Notes under the pieces: model-generated
Told to the model about the DNA's origin: nothing
Seen by the model: only the letters and a program-made list of their open reading frames with translations
The model's database searches: none
In this document: piece by piece, positions 1-5,649 of the stretch
Layout of the letters: every line of letters starts with the position of its first letter
Position numbering within the stretch: the stretch's first letter is position 1
Translations under genes and position numbers: made by a program
Source: an uncultured Bacillaceae bacterium
GTDB taxonomy: Bacteria > Bacillota > Bacilli > Bacillales > Amphibacillaceae
Reading direction: 5' to 3'
Assembly (NCBI GenBank): GCA_945639745.1
Contig: CALZEK010000088.1
Location: 1-6,131 of the forward strand
DNA: 6,131 nt

Positions 1-509
1 GTTTATTAGATTGGAATACGGCCTTGAAATTAACTTGGGGTATTTTACTCTTATTTGGTGGTGGACTCGCAATTGCAGCAGGATTTGTTGAATCAGGCTT
101 ATCAGCTTGGATGGGTGAACAATTGATTGGTTTACAAGGTGTTCATATGTTAATGGTATTAATTATTGTTGGTACATTAGTTATATTCTTAACGGAAGTG
201 ACATCTAATACAGCAACTGCTTCAATGATATTCCCAATTATGGCAGCACTTGCAGTTGCTCTTGATATTCATCCATATGCAGTTATGATTGTTGCAGCAG
301 TAAGTGCATCATGTGCATTTATGTTACCTGTAGCAACTCCACCAAATGCGGTTGTATTTGGTTCGGGTTACTTGCGAATACCGGATATGGCAAAGTCAGG
401 TTTCTTCTTGAACGTAATTGGTGTTTTTCTCGTATCGATTGCAGTGTATTTCCTCCTGCCGGTCGTATGGGGAATTGATTTATCAGTATTCCCAGTAGAG
501 TTAAAATAG
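1..509 (+). CDS. Sodium-coupled dicarboxylate/anion symporter, DASS (SLC13) family, C-terminal part
   Basis: This is a 5'-truncated gene. The frame is open from base 3 to the TAG at 507-509 (168 codons), so the TTG at 24 is an internal Leu codon and the true start lies upstream of the window. The protein should be an inner-membrane carrier importing C4-dicarboxylates such as succinate, malate or fumarate with Na+. Visible family marks are a glycine-rich membrane segment (GILLLFGGGLAIAAGF), the second SNT motif in EVTSNTATAS (204-212), and ATPPNAVVFGSG (TPP at 336-344). In the VcINDY structure these two motifs form the second half of the substrate and Na+ site, and their 44-residue spacing is the same here. 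The remainder is four to five hydrophobic segments ending in a short tail, as in complete DASS proteins. The family call is firm. The exact substrate is inferred; sulfate or citrate specificity cannot be excluded. Confidence 0.92.
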   Translation, partial: LLDWNTALKLTWGILLLFGGGLAIAAGFVESGLSAWMGEQLIGLQGVHMLMVLIIVGTLVIFLTEVTSNTATASMIFPIMAALAVALDIHPYAVMIVAAVSASCAFMLPVATPPNAVVFGSGYLRIPDMAKSGFFLNVIGVFLVSIAVYFLLPVVWGIDLSVFPVELK

Positions 510-535
510 TTTATAATCATTATAAATATTGTTTT
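510..535 (+). terminator. Possible weak terminator after the symporter gene
   Basis: Directly after the stop codon, TTTATAA (510-516) and TTATAAA (520-526) form a 7-bp stem around a TCA loop. TATTGTTTT follows. The stem is entirely A-T and would be unstable, and the T-run is interrupted, so termination may be inefficient. It is the only candidate between this gene and the next promoter. Confidence 0.3.
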
Positions 536-541
536 AATAGT

Positions 542-570
542 TTGACAAATGATTCTTCATTAGCGATAAT
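542..570 (+). promoter_or_regulatory. Sigma-A promoter of the proBA operon
   Basis: A perfect -35 box TTGACA (542-547) is followed after exactly 17 bp by GATAAT (565-570), one base off the TATAAT consensus. Transcription would start near 576-578. This gives a leader of about 275 nt before proB, which contains the whole T-box fold. No operator-like dyad overlaps it, consistent with control by attenuation after initiation. Confidence 0.85.
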
Positions 571-596
571 AAGAATAATTAATTAGATTAAAACAG

Positions 597-820
597 TAAA
601 AAGAACTAGTAAATTATGAAGTGAGTGTAGAGAGTGGAATTTATAAGCTGAGAAATTCCATACTTACTGTAATTGAACCTGTCTTTTTCATAAGTCTCTG
701 TGAAAACAGTTGCGCAGTCTCAAGCGTTATGAGGAAAAGGAGTACAGATAGTGTGCTCGAATGATGGTGGTACCACGGAAGTAAAACTCTTTCGTCCTTT
801 ATAGGATGGAAGGGTTTTTT
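597..820 (+). promoter_or_regulatory. T-box riboswitch, proline (CCU) specifier, upstream of proBA
   Basis: Stem I can be folded by hand. AAAAAGA (598-604) pairs with TCTTTTT (682-688), AATTA (612-616) with TAATT (670-674), AGTGAGT (620-626) with ACTTACT (662-668), and TGGAATTT (635-642) with AAATTCCA (653-660). Between the two lowest helices is the specifier loop, with the conserved AGTA on the 5' side (608-611) and GAA-CCT-G on the 3' side. The CCT specifier (678-680) is a proline codon. Stem III is 740-745 with 753-758. The T-box core is at 764-777. Its bulge TGGT (768-771) is complementary to a tRNA 3' end ACCA, matching a discriminator A. Antiterminator pairing is ACGGAA (775-780) with TTTCGT (790-795), and GG (766-767) with CC (796-797). 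The latter strand also forms the terminator. Family knowledge: uncharged cognate tRNA stabilises the antiterminator and allows read-through. Proline control fits the downstream genes. Confidence 0.95.
783..820 (+). terminator. Regulated intrinsic terminator of the T-box leader
   Basis: A 16-bp stem pairs 783-798 with 803-818 (three G-U pairs) around the tetraloop TTAT. A T-run at 815-820, then GTTTT, follows. The 5' strand overlaps the bases needed for the antiterminator (790-799), so the two folds exclude each other. This is the off state when tRNA-Pro is charged. Confidence 0.92.
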
Positions 821-853
821 GTTTTATGAAATATGTAATTAGGGAGCCAAACA

Positions 854-1957
854 ATGTGTAAAAAGCGAATTGTTGTAAAAATAGGAAGTAGTTCATTGAC
901 AGATGAAAAAGGAAAAATAGATACAGCAAAATTAAGAGATCACGTTAAAGCTCTCGTTGCTTTGCGGGAAGCTAATCATGAAGTTGTTTTAGTGTCATCT
1001 GGAGCCGTTGCGTCTGGCTTTTCTAGTTTAGGATATGCTTCACGTCCAGAAACTGTAAAAGGAAAACAAGCAGCTGCAGCTGTAGGACAAAGTTTACTTA
1101 TCCAATCATATATTGATGAATTTAATGAATTTAATATTATGCCTGCACAAATATTACTAACAAGAAGTGACTTTGCAGATAGAGAACGTTATCGAAATGC
1201 ATTTGCGACTATTTCTGAGTTGTTAGACAGAGGAATATTACCAATCATTAATGAAAATGACACGGTAGTTATTGATGAATTAACCTTTGGTGACAATGAT
1301 ATGCTATCAGCACTTGTTAGTGGATTTGTTCATGCAGATCAATTAATTATTTTAACGGACGTTAACGGTTTCTATGATAAAAACCCTAAATTATATCCAG
1401 ATGCCAAAAGAATAGATTATTTAGAAAAAATTACTGATGAGATGATTTTGACGACGGAAAGTACAGGTTCTAGTCTTGGCACAGGTGGAATGAAATCAAA
1501 ATTACTAGCTACTAAACGAGCATTATCATTAGGAGTTCCTGTATTTATAGGTGTTGGTTCAGGGAATGATAAATTAATTAATATTTTAGCAGGTGATGGG
1601 GATGGTACTTATATTTCAGATAATTCAATAGTAAAAATTAATACAAATCGCCAATGGATTGCTCTTCATTCGGAACCAGCAGGAAAACTTTATATTGATC
1701 ATGGTGCTGAAAAGGCGATTTTAAAATCTGGACGCAGTTTATTGCCAGCAGGAATCACAAAAGTTGTGGGTGATTTTCAAATGGGAGATGTCGTTGAAGT
1801 ACATGGAATAAATGGTCGCTTAGGAAAAGGTGAAGTAAGCTACAGTGCTATAGAAGTGAAGAATGAAATACAAAGGCATCAAAAAGAAAAAGAAATAAAT
1901 AAATACACACCGGCAGTTGAAGTAATTCATCGAGACCGTTGGATTGAATTATCATAA
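854..1957 (+). CDS. proB: Glutamate 5-kinase (gamma-glutamyl kinase)
   Basis: This cytoplasmic enzyme phosphorylates L-glutamate with ATP to glutamyl-5-phosphate, the first and normally feedback-regulated step of proline synthesis. It has 367 residues, the usual length of the two-domain form. The amino-acid-kinase domain covers about residues 4-250. It has VKIGSS with Lys9 near the phosphate site, LVSSGAVASG (46-55, Ser49), NENDTVV (133-139), FGDNDMLSAL (145-154, Asn148 and Asp149), TDVNG (168-172) and GTGGMKSK (209-216). These match the substrate residues known for E. coli ProB, shifted by one. A PUA domain follows at about 264-345, with a basic Lys/Glu-rich stretch near the end. The ATG at 854 is supported by AGGGAG at 841-846, seven bases upstream, and leaves the kinase motif at its normal N-terminal place. 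It is first in the T-box-controlled operon, and proA begins 12 bases after its stop. Whether it is proline-inhibited cannot be judged. Confidence 0.98.
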   Translation: MCKKRIVVKIGSSSLTDEKGKIDTAKLRDHVKALVALREANHEVVLVSSGAVASGFSSLGYASRPETVKGKQAAAAVGQSLLIQSYIDEFNEFNIMPAQILLTRSDFADRERYRNAFATISELLDRGILPIINENDTVVIDELTFGDNDMLSALVSGFVHADQLIILTDVNGFYDKNPKLYPDAKRIDYLEKITDEMILTTESTGSSLGTGGMKSKLLATKRALSLGVPVFIGVGSGNDKLINILAGDGDGTYISDNSIVKINTNRQWIALHSEPAGKLYIDHGAEKAILKSGRSLLPAGITKVVGDFQMGDVVEVHGINGRLGKGEVSYSAIEVKNEIQRHQKEKEINKYTPAVEVIHRDRWIELS

Positions 1958-1969
1958 GGAGGAATTGAA

Positions 1970-3217
1970 ATGAGTGAAGTAAAAAATAAAGGTAAATTAG
2001 CTAAAGAAGCAAGTTATTTATTAGGTAGTAAATCAACAAAGGAAAAAAATTATGCTCTTGAATTGATTGCGAAACAATTAGTTGAAGATGAAGCAGAAAT
2101 TTTACAAGCGAATAAATTAGATTTAAGTGCAGGAAAAAAAGCAAACTTAACAGATGCTGTCTTAGATAGAATTATGCTTGATGCAAAGCGGATAAAAGAT
2201 ATCTCCCAAGCTGTAATTAGTTTAACAGATTTAACAGACCCAATCGGTGAAGTGTTTGAAACAGTCGAAAAAGATAACGGCTTGTTAATTGAAAAAACAC
2301 GTGTTCCAATCGGTGTGATAGGAATGATTTATGAAGCGAGACCAAACGTAACAATTGATGCGGCTACATTATCACTTAAAACAGGAAATGCTGTTGTTTT
2401 AAGAGGAAGCTCTTCAGCTATCCATTCAAATAAAGCGCTTGTAGCATCGCTTCATAGAGCATTAGAAAAAACGAACATTCCCACAGAAGCAGTCCAATTA
2501 ATTGAAGATACAAGTAGAGAAACAGCTAAGGAATTCTTTAAACTAAATGAGTATTTAGACGTATTGATTCCACGTGGAAGTGCTAATTTGATTCAAGTAG
2601 TTCTTAAAGAAGCGACTGTTCCAGTTATTGAAACAGGAGCTGGAAATTGTCATGTTTATCTTGATGATTCAGCTCAAAAAGATATGGCGATTGATATTGT
2701 CAAAAATGCAAAACTACAGCGTCCTTCTGTCTGTAATGCAATAGAAACAATTTTAATTCATCCGGAAGCATATGATCGATTTGGGGAATTATTATTAACC
2801 GAATTAACTTCATATGGTGTTAAAATTCATGCAGACGAAACAATCCACACTAAATTTACTGATAGTATATTAGCAACAGAAGAAGATTGGTATCAAGAGT
2901 ATCTTGGAAATGAAGTGAGTGTTAAATTAGTAAATGATTATCAAGCAGCAATTGGACATATTAATAAGTATGGTACAGGACACTCAGAAGCAATTGTAAC
3001 TGAAAATGATTCACATGCAAAAGCCTTTTTACAAGGAGTGGATGCTTCTTCGGTATATCATAACGCTTCTACACGTTTTACAGACGGTGGAGAATTTGGT
3101 TATGGTGCAGAGATGGGAATCAGTACTCAAAAAATTCATGCACGTGGTCCTATGGGACTACAAGCATTAACATCAAGTAAATTTATTATTAAAGGTCAAG
3201 GCCAAATACGTAACTAA
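1970..3217 (+). CDS. proA: Glutamate-5-semialdehyde dehydrogenase (gamma-glutamyl phosphate reductase)
   Basis: This enzyme reduces glutamyl-5-phosphate with NADPH to glutamate-5-semialdehyde, which cyclises to pyrroline-5-carboxylate. It acts in the cytoplasm, probably with ProB, since the intermediate is labile. Its 415 residues are the typical full length of this aldehyde-dehydrogenase-like family. Visible motifs are RVPIGVIGMIYEARPNVTID (111-130), LRGSSSAIHSN (144-154, nucleotide-binding region), IPRGSANLI (200-208), ETGAGNCHVY (221-230) and RPSVCNAIET (251-260), whose Cys255 (codon 2732-2734) is the catalytic thiol. The C-terminal RGPMGLQALTSSKFI is the family signature. AAGGAGG (1956-1962) overlaps the proB stop codon and sits seven bases before the ATG, which favours coupled translation of the pair. 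No internal break or missing key residue was seen. Confidence 0.98.
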   Translation: MSEVKNKGKLAKEASYLLGSKSTKEKNYALELIAKQLVEDEAEILQANKLDLSAGKKANLTDAVLDRIMLDAKRIKDISQAVISLTDLTDPIGEVFETVEKDNGLLIEKTRVPIGVIGMIYEARPNVTIDAATLSLKTGNAVVLRGSSSAIHSNKALVASLHRALEKTNIPTEAVQLIEDTSRETAKEFFKLNEYLDVLIPRGSANLIQVVLKEATVPVIETGAGNCHVYLDDSAQKDMAIDIVKNAKLQRPSVCNAIETILIHPEAYDRFGELLLTELTSYGVKIHADETIHTKFTDSILATEEDWYQEYLGNEVSVKLVNDYQAAIGHINKYGTGHSEAIVTENDSHAKAFLQGVDASSVYHNASTRFTDGGEFGYGAEMGISTQKIHARGPMGLQALTSSKFIIKGQGQIRN

Positions 3218-3231
3218 AAGGAGGCACTATT

Positions 3232-3855
3232 ATGAAGCAGGTTAAAAATATTTATTGTATCGGGAGGAATTATGCCGATCATGTAAAAGAATTAAATAAT
3301 CAGATGCCTGAACAGCCGTTAATTTTTAGCAAACCAACACATGCTCTAACTATTGCAAATGACAATTTAATTGACTTACCTGCAAATAAAGGTGATGTCC
3401 ATCATGAAGTAGAAATAGTTTTAGAAATTAATCAAGATTATCAAGCAGGCTTAACGGTCGATGATTTAGTAAGTGAAATGTATATTGGTTTGGATTTAAC
3501 CTTACGCGATGAACAACAAAAATTAAAAACATCGGGTTTACCATGGTTATTAGCTAAAGGCTTTAAAAATTCTGCAATCGTATCTAAATCAATTGCTTTT
3601 CCGGGAGAAGCAACTTTACGAGATAAAGAATTTAGTTTAAAGGTAAATAATCATAATGTACAATCAGGAAAAATCAGTCAAATGACATTTAGTTTAGATG
3701 CGATGATTAAATATTTGGCAGAAAATATCGGCTTAAAAAAGGGAGATATTATTTTTACTGGGACACCGGCTGGTGTTGGTCCATTAAAAAATAAGGATCA
3801 ATTAGAATTAATTTATGATGGCGAGGTTATTAGTCGTTGTCAAATAAGCATATAA
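3232..3855 (+). CDS. Fumarylacetoacetate hydrolase (FAH) family protein, FAHD1/YcgM-like
   Basis: A single-domain FAH-fold protein of 207 residues, the length of the short FAHD1/YcgM-like class. Visible features are YCIGRNYADHVKELNN (8-23), PLIFSKPTHAL (29-39), VHHEVEIVLE (56-65) with metal ligands Glu59 and Glu61, GLDLTLRDEQ (86-95) with third ligand Asp88, LPWLLAKGF (103-111) with Lys109, and IFTGTPAGVGPL (174-185). The divalent-metal site is complete, so it should be active. Members of this class act on small oxo-acids: acylpyruvase, oxaloacetate decarboxylase and oxaloacetate keto-enol tautomerase activities are described. The exact substrate cannot be read from sequence. It starts 14 bases after proA with its own AAGGAGG (3218-3224) and has no promoter or terminator before it, so it is the third gene of the T-box operon. 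It has no known role in proline synthesis. Confidence is high for the family and low for the reaction. Confidence 0.9.
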   Translation: MKQVKNIYCIGRNYADHVKELNNQMPEQPLIFSKPTHALTIANDNLIDLPANKGDVHHEVEIVLEINQDYQAGLTVDDLVSEMYIGLDLTLRDEQQKLKTSGLPWLLAKGFKNSAIVSKSIAFPGEATLRDKEFSLKVNNHNVQSGKISQMTFSLDAMIKYLAENIGLKKGDIIFTGTPAGVGPLKNKDQLELIYDGEVISRCQISI

Positions 3856-3887
3856 AAAAGCTGAGACTAGAAAGTCTCAGCTTTTTT
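3854..3887. terminator. Bidirectional intrinsic terminator between the proBA operon and the ctaM-like gene
   Basis: A perfect inverted repeat of 15 bp (3854-3868 with 3873-3887) encloses the loop AGAA. The core GCTGAGACT is flanked by six A on the left and six T on the right, so each strand reads as a GC-containing hairpin followed by a U-tract. It begins inside the stop codon of the FAH-family gene and ends four bases from the stop of the convergent gene, so it serves both. Confidence 0.95.
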
Positions 3888-3891
3888 ATAA

Positions 3892-4443
3892 TTAATAATA
3901 TGGTGAAATTAAAATATAAACTAAAACACCTGTAAAACTTACATATAACCAAATCGGCATAGTGATACGTGCGATCTTACGGTGTCTTTCAACTTCACCA
4001 TTCCAAGCGCGTGTTATGCTTGTGAGCGCGAGGGGCACAATCGCAGCAGCAAGGATGATATGAGTAATTAAAACAAAATAGTATAATCCAGCAAGGAATC
4101 CACTGCCACCGTATGGCGTTGAGGGTGCTAAAAAGTGAAAGGTAACATAAGTGATTAAAAATAAAAAAGTCGTCGTAAAAGCAGCATAAATGAAGCTTAA
4201 ATGTACTTTAACATTTTTCTTTAGAATTGCGATCAAAGCAATGACTAAAAATAAAAATGTAAAGCTATTAAAAATAGCGTTCATTAATGGAAGAATAGTG
4301 ATGTCAAAGGCATCAAAATCTTCATAACCTGGCAAGCCAGATAAAATGCCAATTGCTCCAATTAAAATAATTGAAAGTGTTATAACGAACGGGCGATAAT
4401 TTCGTTTCTTTTTAAGCGCACCATTCCAATTTTTATTAACCAT
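3892..4443 (-). CDS. ctaM: DUF420 integral membrane protein, CtaM/YozB-like oxidase assembly factor
   Basis: A membrane protein of 183 residues. A basic N-terminus (KKKRNYR) is followed by about five hydrophobic segments, near residues 18-36, 50-74, 82-104, 119-142 and 159-180. DUF420-type features include PLMNAIFNS (52-60), KVHLSFIYAAF (79-89), TFHF (101-104), LITHIILAAAIVPLAL (125-140) and RHRKIARITMPIWLYVSFTGV (153-173). Four histidines (81, 103, 128, 154) lie at or near membrane ends and could bind heme or metal; that is inference. In Staphylococcus aureus the DUF420 protein CtaM is required for function of the aa3-type menaquinol oxidase, and B. subtilis YozB is a homologue. The start has AAAGGA eight bases upstream (4452-4457 on the complementary strand). 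Here it stands alone rather than beside ctaA, ctaB or oxidase genes, so the symbol rests on family resemblance only. Confidence 0.8.
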   Translation of the reverse strand: MVNKNWNGALKKKRNYRPFVITLSIILIGAIGILSGLPGYEDFDAFDITILPLMNAIFNSFTFLFLVIALIAILKKNVKVHLSFIYAAFTTTFLFLITYVTFHFLAPSTPYGGSGFLAGLYYFVLITHIILAAAIVPLALTSITRAWNGEVERHRKIARITMPIWLYVSFTGVLVYILISPYY

Positions 4444-4486
4444 TAAATCATTCCTTTTAATATAAGATAAATAACTTTCCAGCTAA

Positions 4487-4495
4487 ATAATAACA
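4487..4495 (-). promoter_or_regulatory. Candidate extended -10 promoter of the ctaM-like gene
   Basis: Read on the minus strand, TG-T-TATTAT forms an extended -10 box (TATTAT at 4487-4492, TG at 4494-4495), about 44 bases before the ATG at 4443. No good -35 box lies at the expected distance, which extended -10 promoters can tolerate. A 12-bp dyad (4510-4521) covers that -35 position. The region is very AT-rich, so chance is a real alternative. Confidence 0.4.
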
Positions 4496-4509
4496 TATCT
4501 TTCATATTA

Positions 4510-4521
4510 GTTCTTTAGAAC
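4510..4521. promoter_or_regulatory. Palindrome GTTCT-TT-AGAAC, possible operator
   Basis: A perfect 5+5 bp inverted repeat with a 2-bp centre sits in the divergent intergenic region, over the -35 position of the candidate ctaM-like promoter. Size and placement suit a dimeric repressor site, but no known consensus was recognised and it may be coincidental. Confidence 0.3.
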
Positions 4522-4535
4522 AGACCTAATTTAAA

Positions 4536-4559
4536 GATGATTCGGATAATCGTCACAAA
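4536..4559. promoter_or_regulatory. Imperfect hairpin/dyad ending in GTCACAAA
   Basis: GATGATT (4536-4542) and AATCGTC (4548-4554) form a 7-bp imperfect inverted repeat around CGGAT. Its right arm runs into GTCACAAA (4552-4559), which reads TTTGTGAC toward the ctaM-like gene about 110 bases upstream of its start. The same octamer recurs at 6081-6088. TTTGTGAC resembles sites described for ResD/SrrA respiratory response regulators; the link is inferred. The rest of the intergenic stretch 4444-4670 shows nothing further apart from the two candidate promoters. Confidence 0.25.
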
Positions 4560-4629
4560 TAGACAAGATTATTTTCAAAAGAATCTATAAATGAGTTCAA
4601 ATTATGAGGGTTTATTATTAAATATAAAA

Positions 4630-4638
4630 TGTTATACT
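4630..4638 (+). promoter_or_regulatory. Extended -10 promoter for the 83-residue membrane protein
   Basis: TG-T-TATACT (TG 4630-4631, -10 hexamer 4633-4638) is one base off the TATAAT consensus and carries the TG extension. The expected -35 position (about 4610-4615) is only weakly matched by GTTTAT. Transcription would start near 4645, giving a leader of about 25 nt before the ATG at 4671. Confidence 0.55.
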
Positions 4639-4659
4639 AAACTATATTGATTTTAAGTC

Positions 4660-4665
4660 GAGGTG
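4660..4665 (+). promoter_or_regulatory. Ribosome binding site GAGGTG that fixes the start at 4671
   Basis: GAGGTG lies five bases before the ATG at 4671. An upstream in-frame TTG (4647) would place this motif inside the coding region, has no Shine-Dalgarno sequence of its own, and would begin almost at the predicted transcription start. The ATG is therefore preferred. Confidence 0.8.
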
Positions 4666-4670
4666 AAAGT

Positions 4671-4922
4671 ATGGAAACATTTATCCCAATTTTAATAGGT
4701 ATTTTATTAAGTATTGTTTTATATAGTTTAGCTTTATTGATTAGTCGTGATCGAACGATATCAATTATGATTTCTGCACTACTTCCTGTAATTGTGTTTG
4801 TTACGAGCCTAGTATTTATTGATTTTACTTTAGTCAATTTAAATATAGTCTTTTCAGGAACGATTATTGGCATATTTATTAATGGTTTAATCAGTTTTAT
4901 CTTAAAAAACAAATTTGCTTAA
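4671..4922 (+). CDS. Small membrane protein of unknown function, 83 residues
   Basis: I do not recognise this protein. Its 83 residues form three hydrophobic segments, near residues 4-24, 31-51 and 57-77. A short charged turn (SRDRT, 25-29) separates the first two, an Asp at 51 follows the second, and a basic tail (KNKFA) ends the chain. There is no signal peptidase site, catalytic motif or Cys. The good ribosome binding site, extended -10 promoter and codon use like its neighbours support a real gene. It is monocistronic, divergent from the ctaM-like gene and convergent with ung, ending 12 bases from the ung stop. Its last codons overlap the ung terminator hairpin. A short integral membrane protein or a small subunit of a membrane complex are both possible. 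Confidence 0.75.
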   Translation: METFIPILIGILLSIVLYSLALLISRDRTISIMISALLPVIVFVTSLVFIDFTLVNLNIVFSGTIIGIFINGLISFILKNKFA

Positions 4923-4933
4923 GCGCAAGTTTG
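4904..4933 (-). terminator. Intrinsic terminator of ung, overlapping the 3' end of the convergent gene
   Basis: On the minus strand the arm complementary to 4925-4933 pairs over 9 bp (one G-U) with that of 4910-4918 around a 6-base loop, and six T follow (complement of 4904-4909). This is a good rho-independent terminator just after the ung stop at 4935. On the plus strand the hairpin lacks a T-run (ATTAATTAAG follows), so it should act mainly for ung. The last four codons and stop of the 83-residue protein form one arm and part of the loop. Confidence 0.75.
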
Positions 4934-4934
4934 A

Positions 4935-5606
4935 TTAATTAAGTGCCCAATCAATTTCAGGTAAATTTAAATCATGTAAGATCTGATTGGTTTTAGAAAA
5001 AGGTTTACTGTCAAAAAAACCTCTATAAGAAGATAAAGGACTCGGATGAACAGATTTTATAATAAAATGCTTGTGAGTATCAATTAATTTAATCTTCTGC
5101 TGAGCAGCTGCTCCCCATAAAATATAGACAATAGGGTGCTCTTTATCATTTAATTTTGAAATAATAGTATCAGTAAATCTTTCCCATCCCTTGTTTTTGT
5201 GGGAATTAGCTTTACCAGATTCTACTGTTAAAACGGCGTTTAATAAGAGAACACCTTGACTCGCCCAAGCGGTTAAATCACCAGATGATGGATGATTAAC
5301 ACTTAAGTCAGCTGTTAACTCTTTAAAAATATTTTTGAGAGAAGGCGGTAGTTTATTTCCTTCTTTTACTGAAAAACTTAAACCGTTTGCCTGATTAGGC
5401 CCGTGATAAGGGTCTTGACCTAAAATAACAACTTTAACATCCTGATAAGCTGTCAGGTTTAACGCATTAAAAATATTTTTATATGCTGGATAAATAGTTT
5501 GCTGTTGATAAGCTTGATTTAGAAAAGTATTTAATTGTTTAAAATAAGGTTTATTAAATTCTGAATTTAATATGTGTGACCAGTCATTAGTGAGTAAGTT
5601 AATCAT
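4935..5606 (-). CDS. ung: Uracil-DNA glycosylase (family 1)
   Basis: This enzyme removes uracil from DNA by cleaving the N-glycosidic bond, starting base-excision repair of deaminated cytosine or misincorporated dUMP. Its 223 residues are the normal family-1 length. All key elements are present. The water-activating loop is GQDPYHGP (63-70, Asp65, Tyr67). Phe78 in GLSFSV stacks on uracil. LLNAVLTV carries Asn123, which reads the uracil edge. The Pro-rich loop is LPPSL (86-90). HPSPLSSYRGFF (187-198) has catalytic His187 and intercalating Leu191. Positions agree almost one to one with E. coli Ung. The ATG at 5604-5606 has AAAGGAG six bases upstream (5613-5619 on the complementary strand). It is transcribed alone, with its own terminator at 4904-4933, and diverges from the DUF4870 gene across a short intergenic region. 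Confidence 0.98.
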   Translation of the reverse strand: MINLLTNDWSHILNSEFNKPYFKQLNTFLNQAYQQQTIYPAYKNIFNALNLTAYQDVKVVILGQDPYHGPNQANGLSFSVKEGNKLPPSLKNIFKELTADLSVNHPSSGDLTAWASQGVLLLNAVLTVESGKANSHKNKGWERFTDTIISKLNDKEHPIVYILWGAAAQQKIKLIDTHKHFIIKSVHPSPLSSYRGFFDSKPFSKTNQILHDLNLPEIDWALN

Positions 5607-5620
5607 TTTTAACTCCTTTA

Positions 5621-5629
5621 TGTGATAAA
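5621..5629 (+). promoter_or_regulatory. Candidate extended -10 promoter of the DUF4870 gene
   Basis: TG-T-GATAAA (TG 5621-5622, hexamer 5624-5629) lies 33 bases before the ATG at 5663 in the short divergent gap. No convincing -35 box is present. It overlaps the ung leader on the other strand, so initiation of the two genes could interfere. Modest evidence in AT-rich DNA. Confidence 0.3.
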
Positions 5630-5649
5630 AATTTTAAAGCGATTAGAAT

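Noticed and set aside
24..26. TTG as the start codon of the symporter fragment
   Set aside because: The frame is open to the window edge, and the codons before it (LLDWNTA) continue the family pattern, so this is an internal Leu codon of a truncated gene.
698..709. CTGT-GAAA-ACAG as a separate regulatory hairpin
   Set aside because: It lies inside the T-box leader between Stem I and Stem III and is best treated as part of that RNA; its 4-bp stem could also pair with ACAG at 593-596 at the base of Stem I.
720..929. A 69-codon minus-strand open frame over the T-box leader and start of proB
   Set aside because: It is fully explained by the T-box RNA and the proB coding sequence on the plus strand; there is no Shine-Dalgarno sequence and no recognisable product.
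4647..4649. TTG as the start of the small membrane protein
   Set aside because: It has no ribosome binding site of its own and lies at the predicted transcription start; the ATG at 4671 has GAGGTG at proper spacing.
4637..4912. A 91-codon minus-strand open frame lying over the 83-residue membrane protein
   Set aside because: It is antisense to a frame with a clear promoter, ribosome binding site and membrane pattern. Its start lies next to the ung terminator, it has no ribosome binding site, and its basic Ile/Lys-rich composition is what a complement of hydrophobic codons gives.
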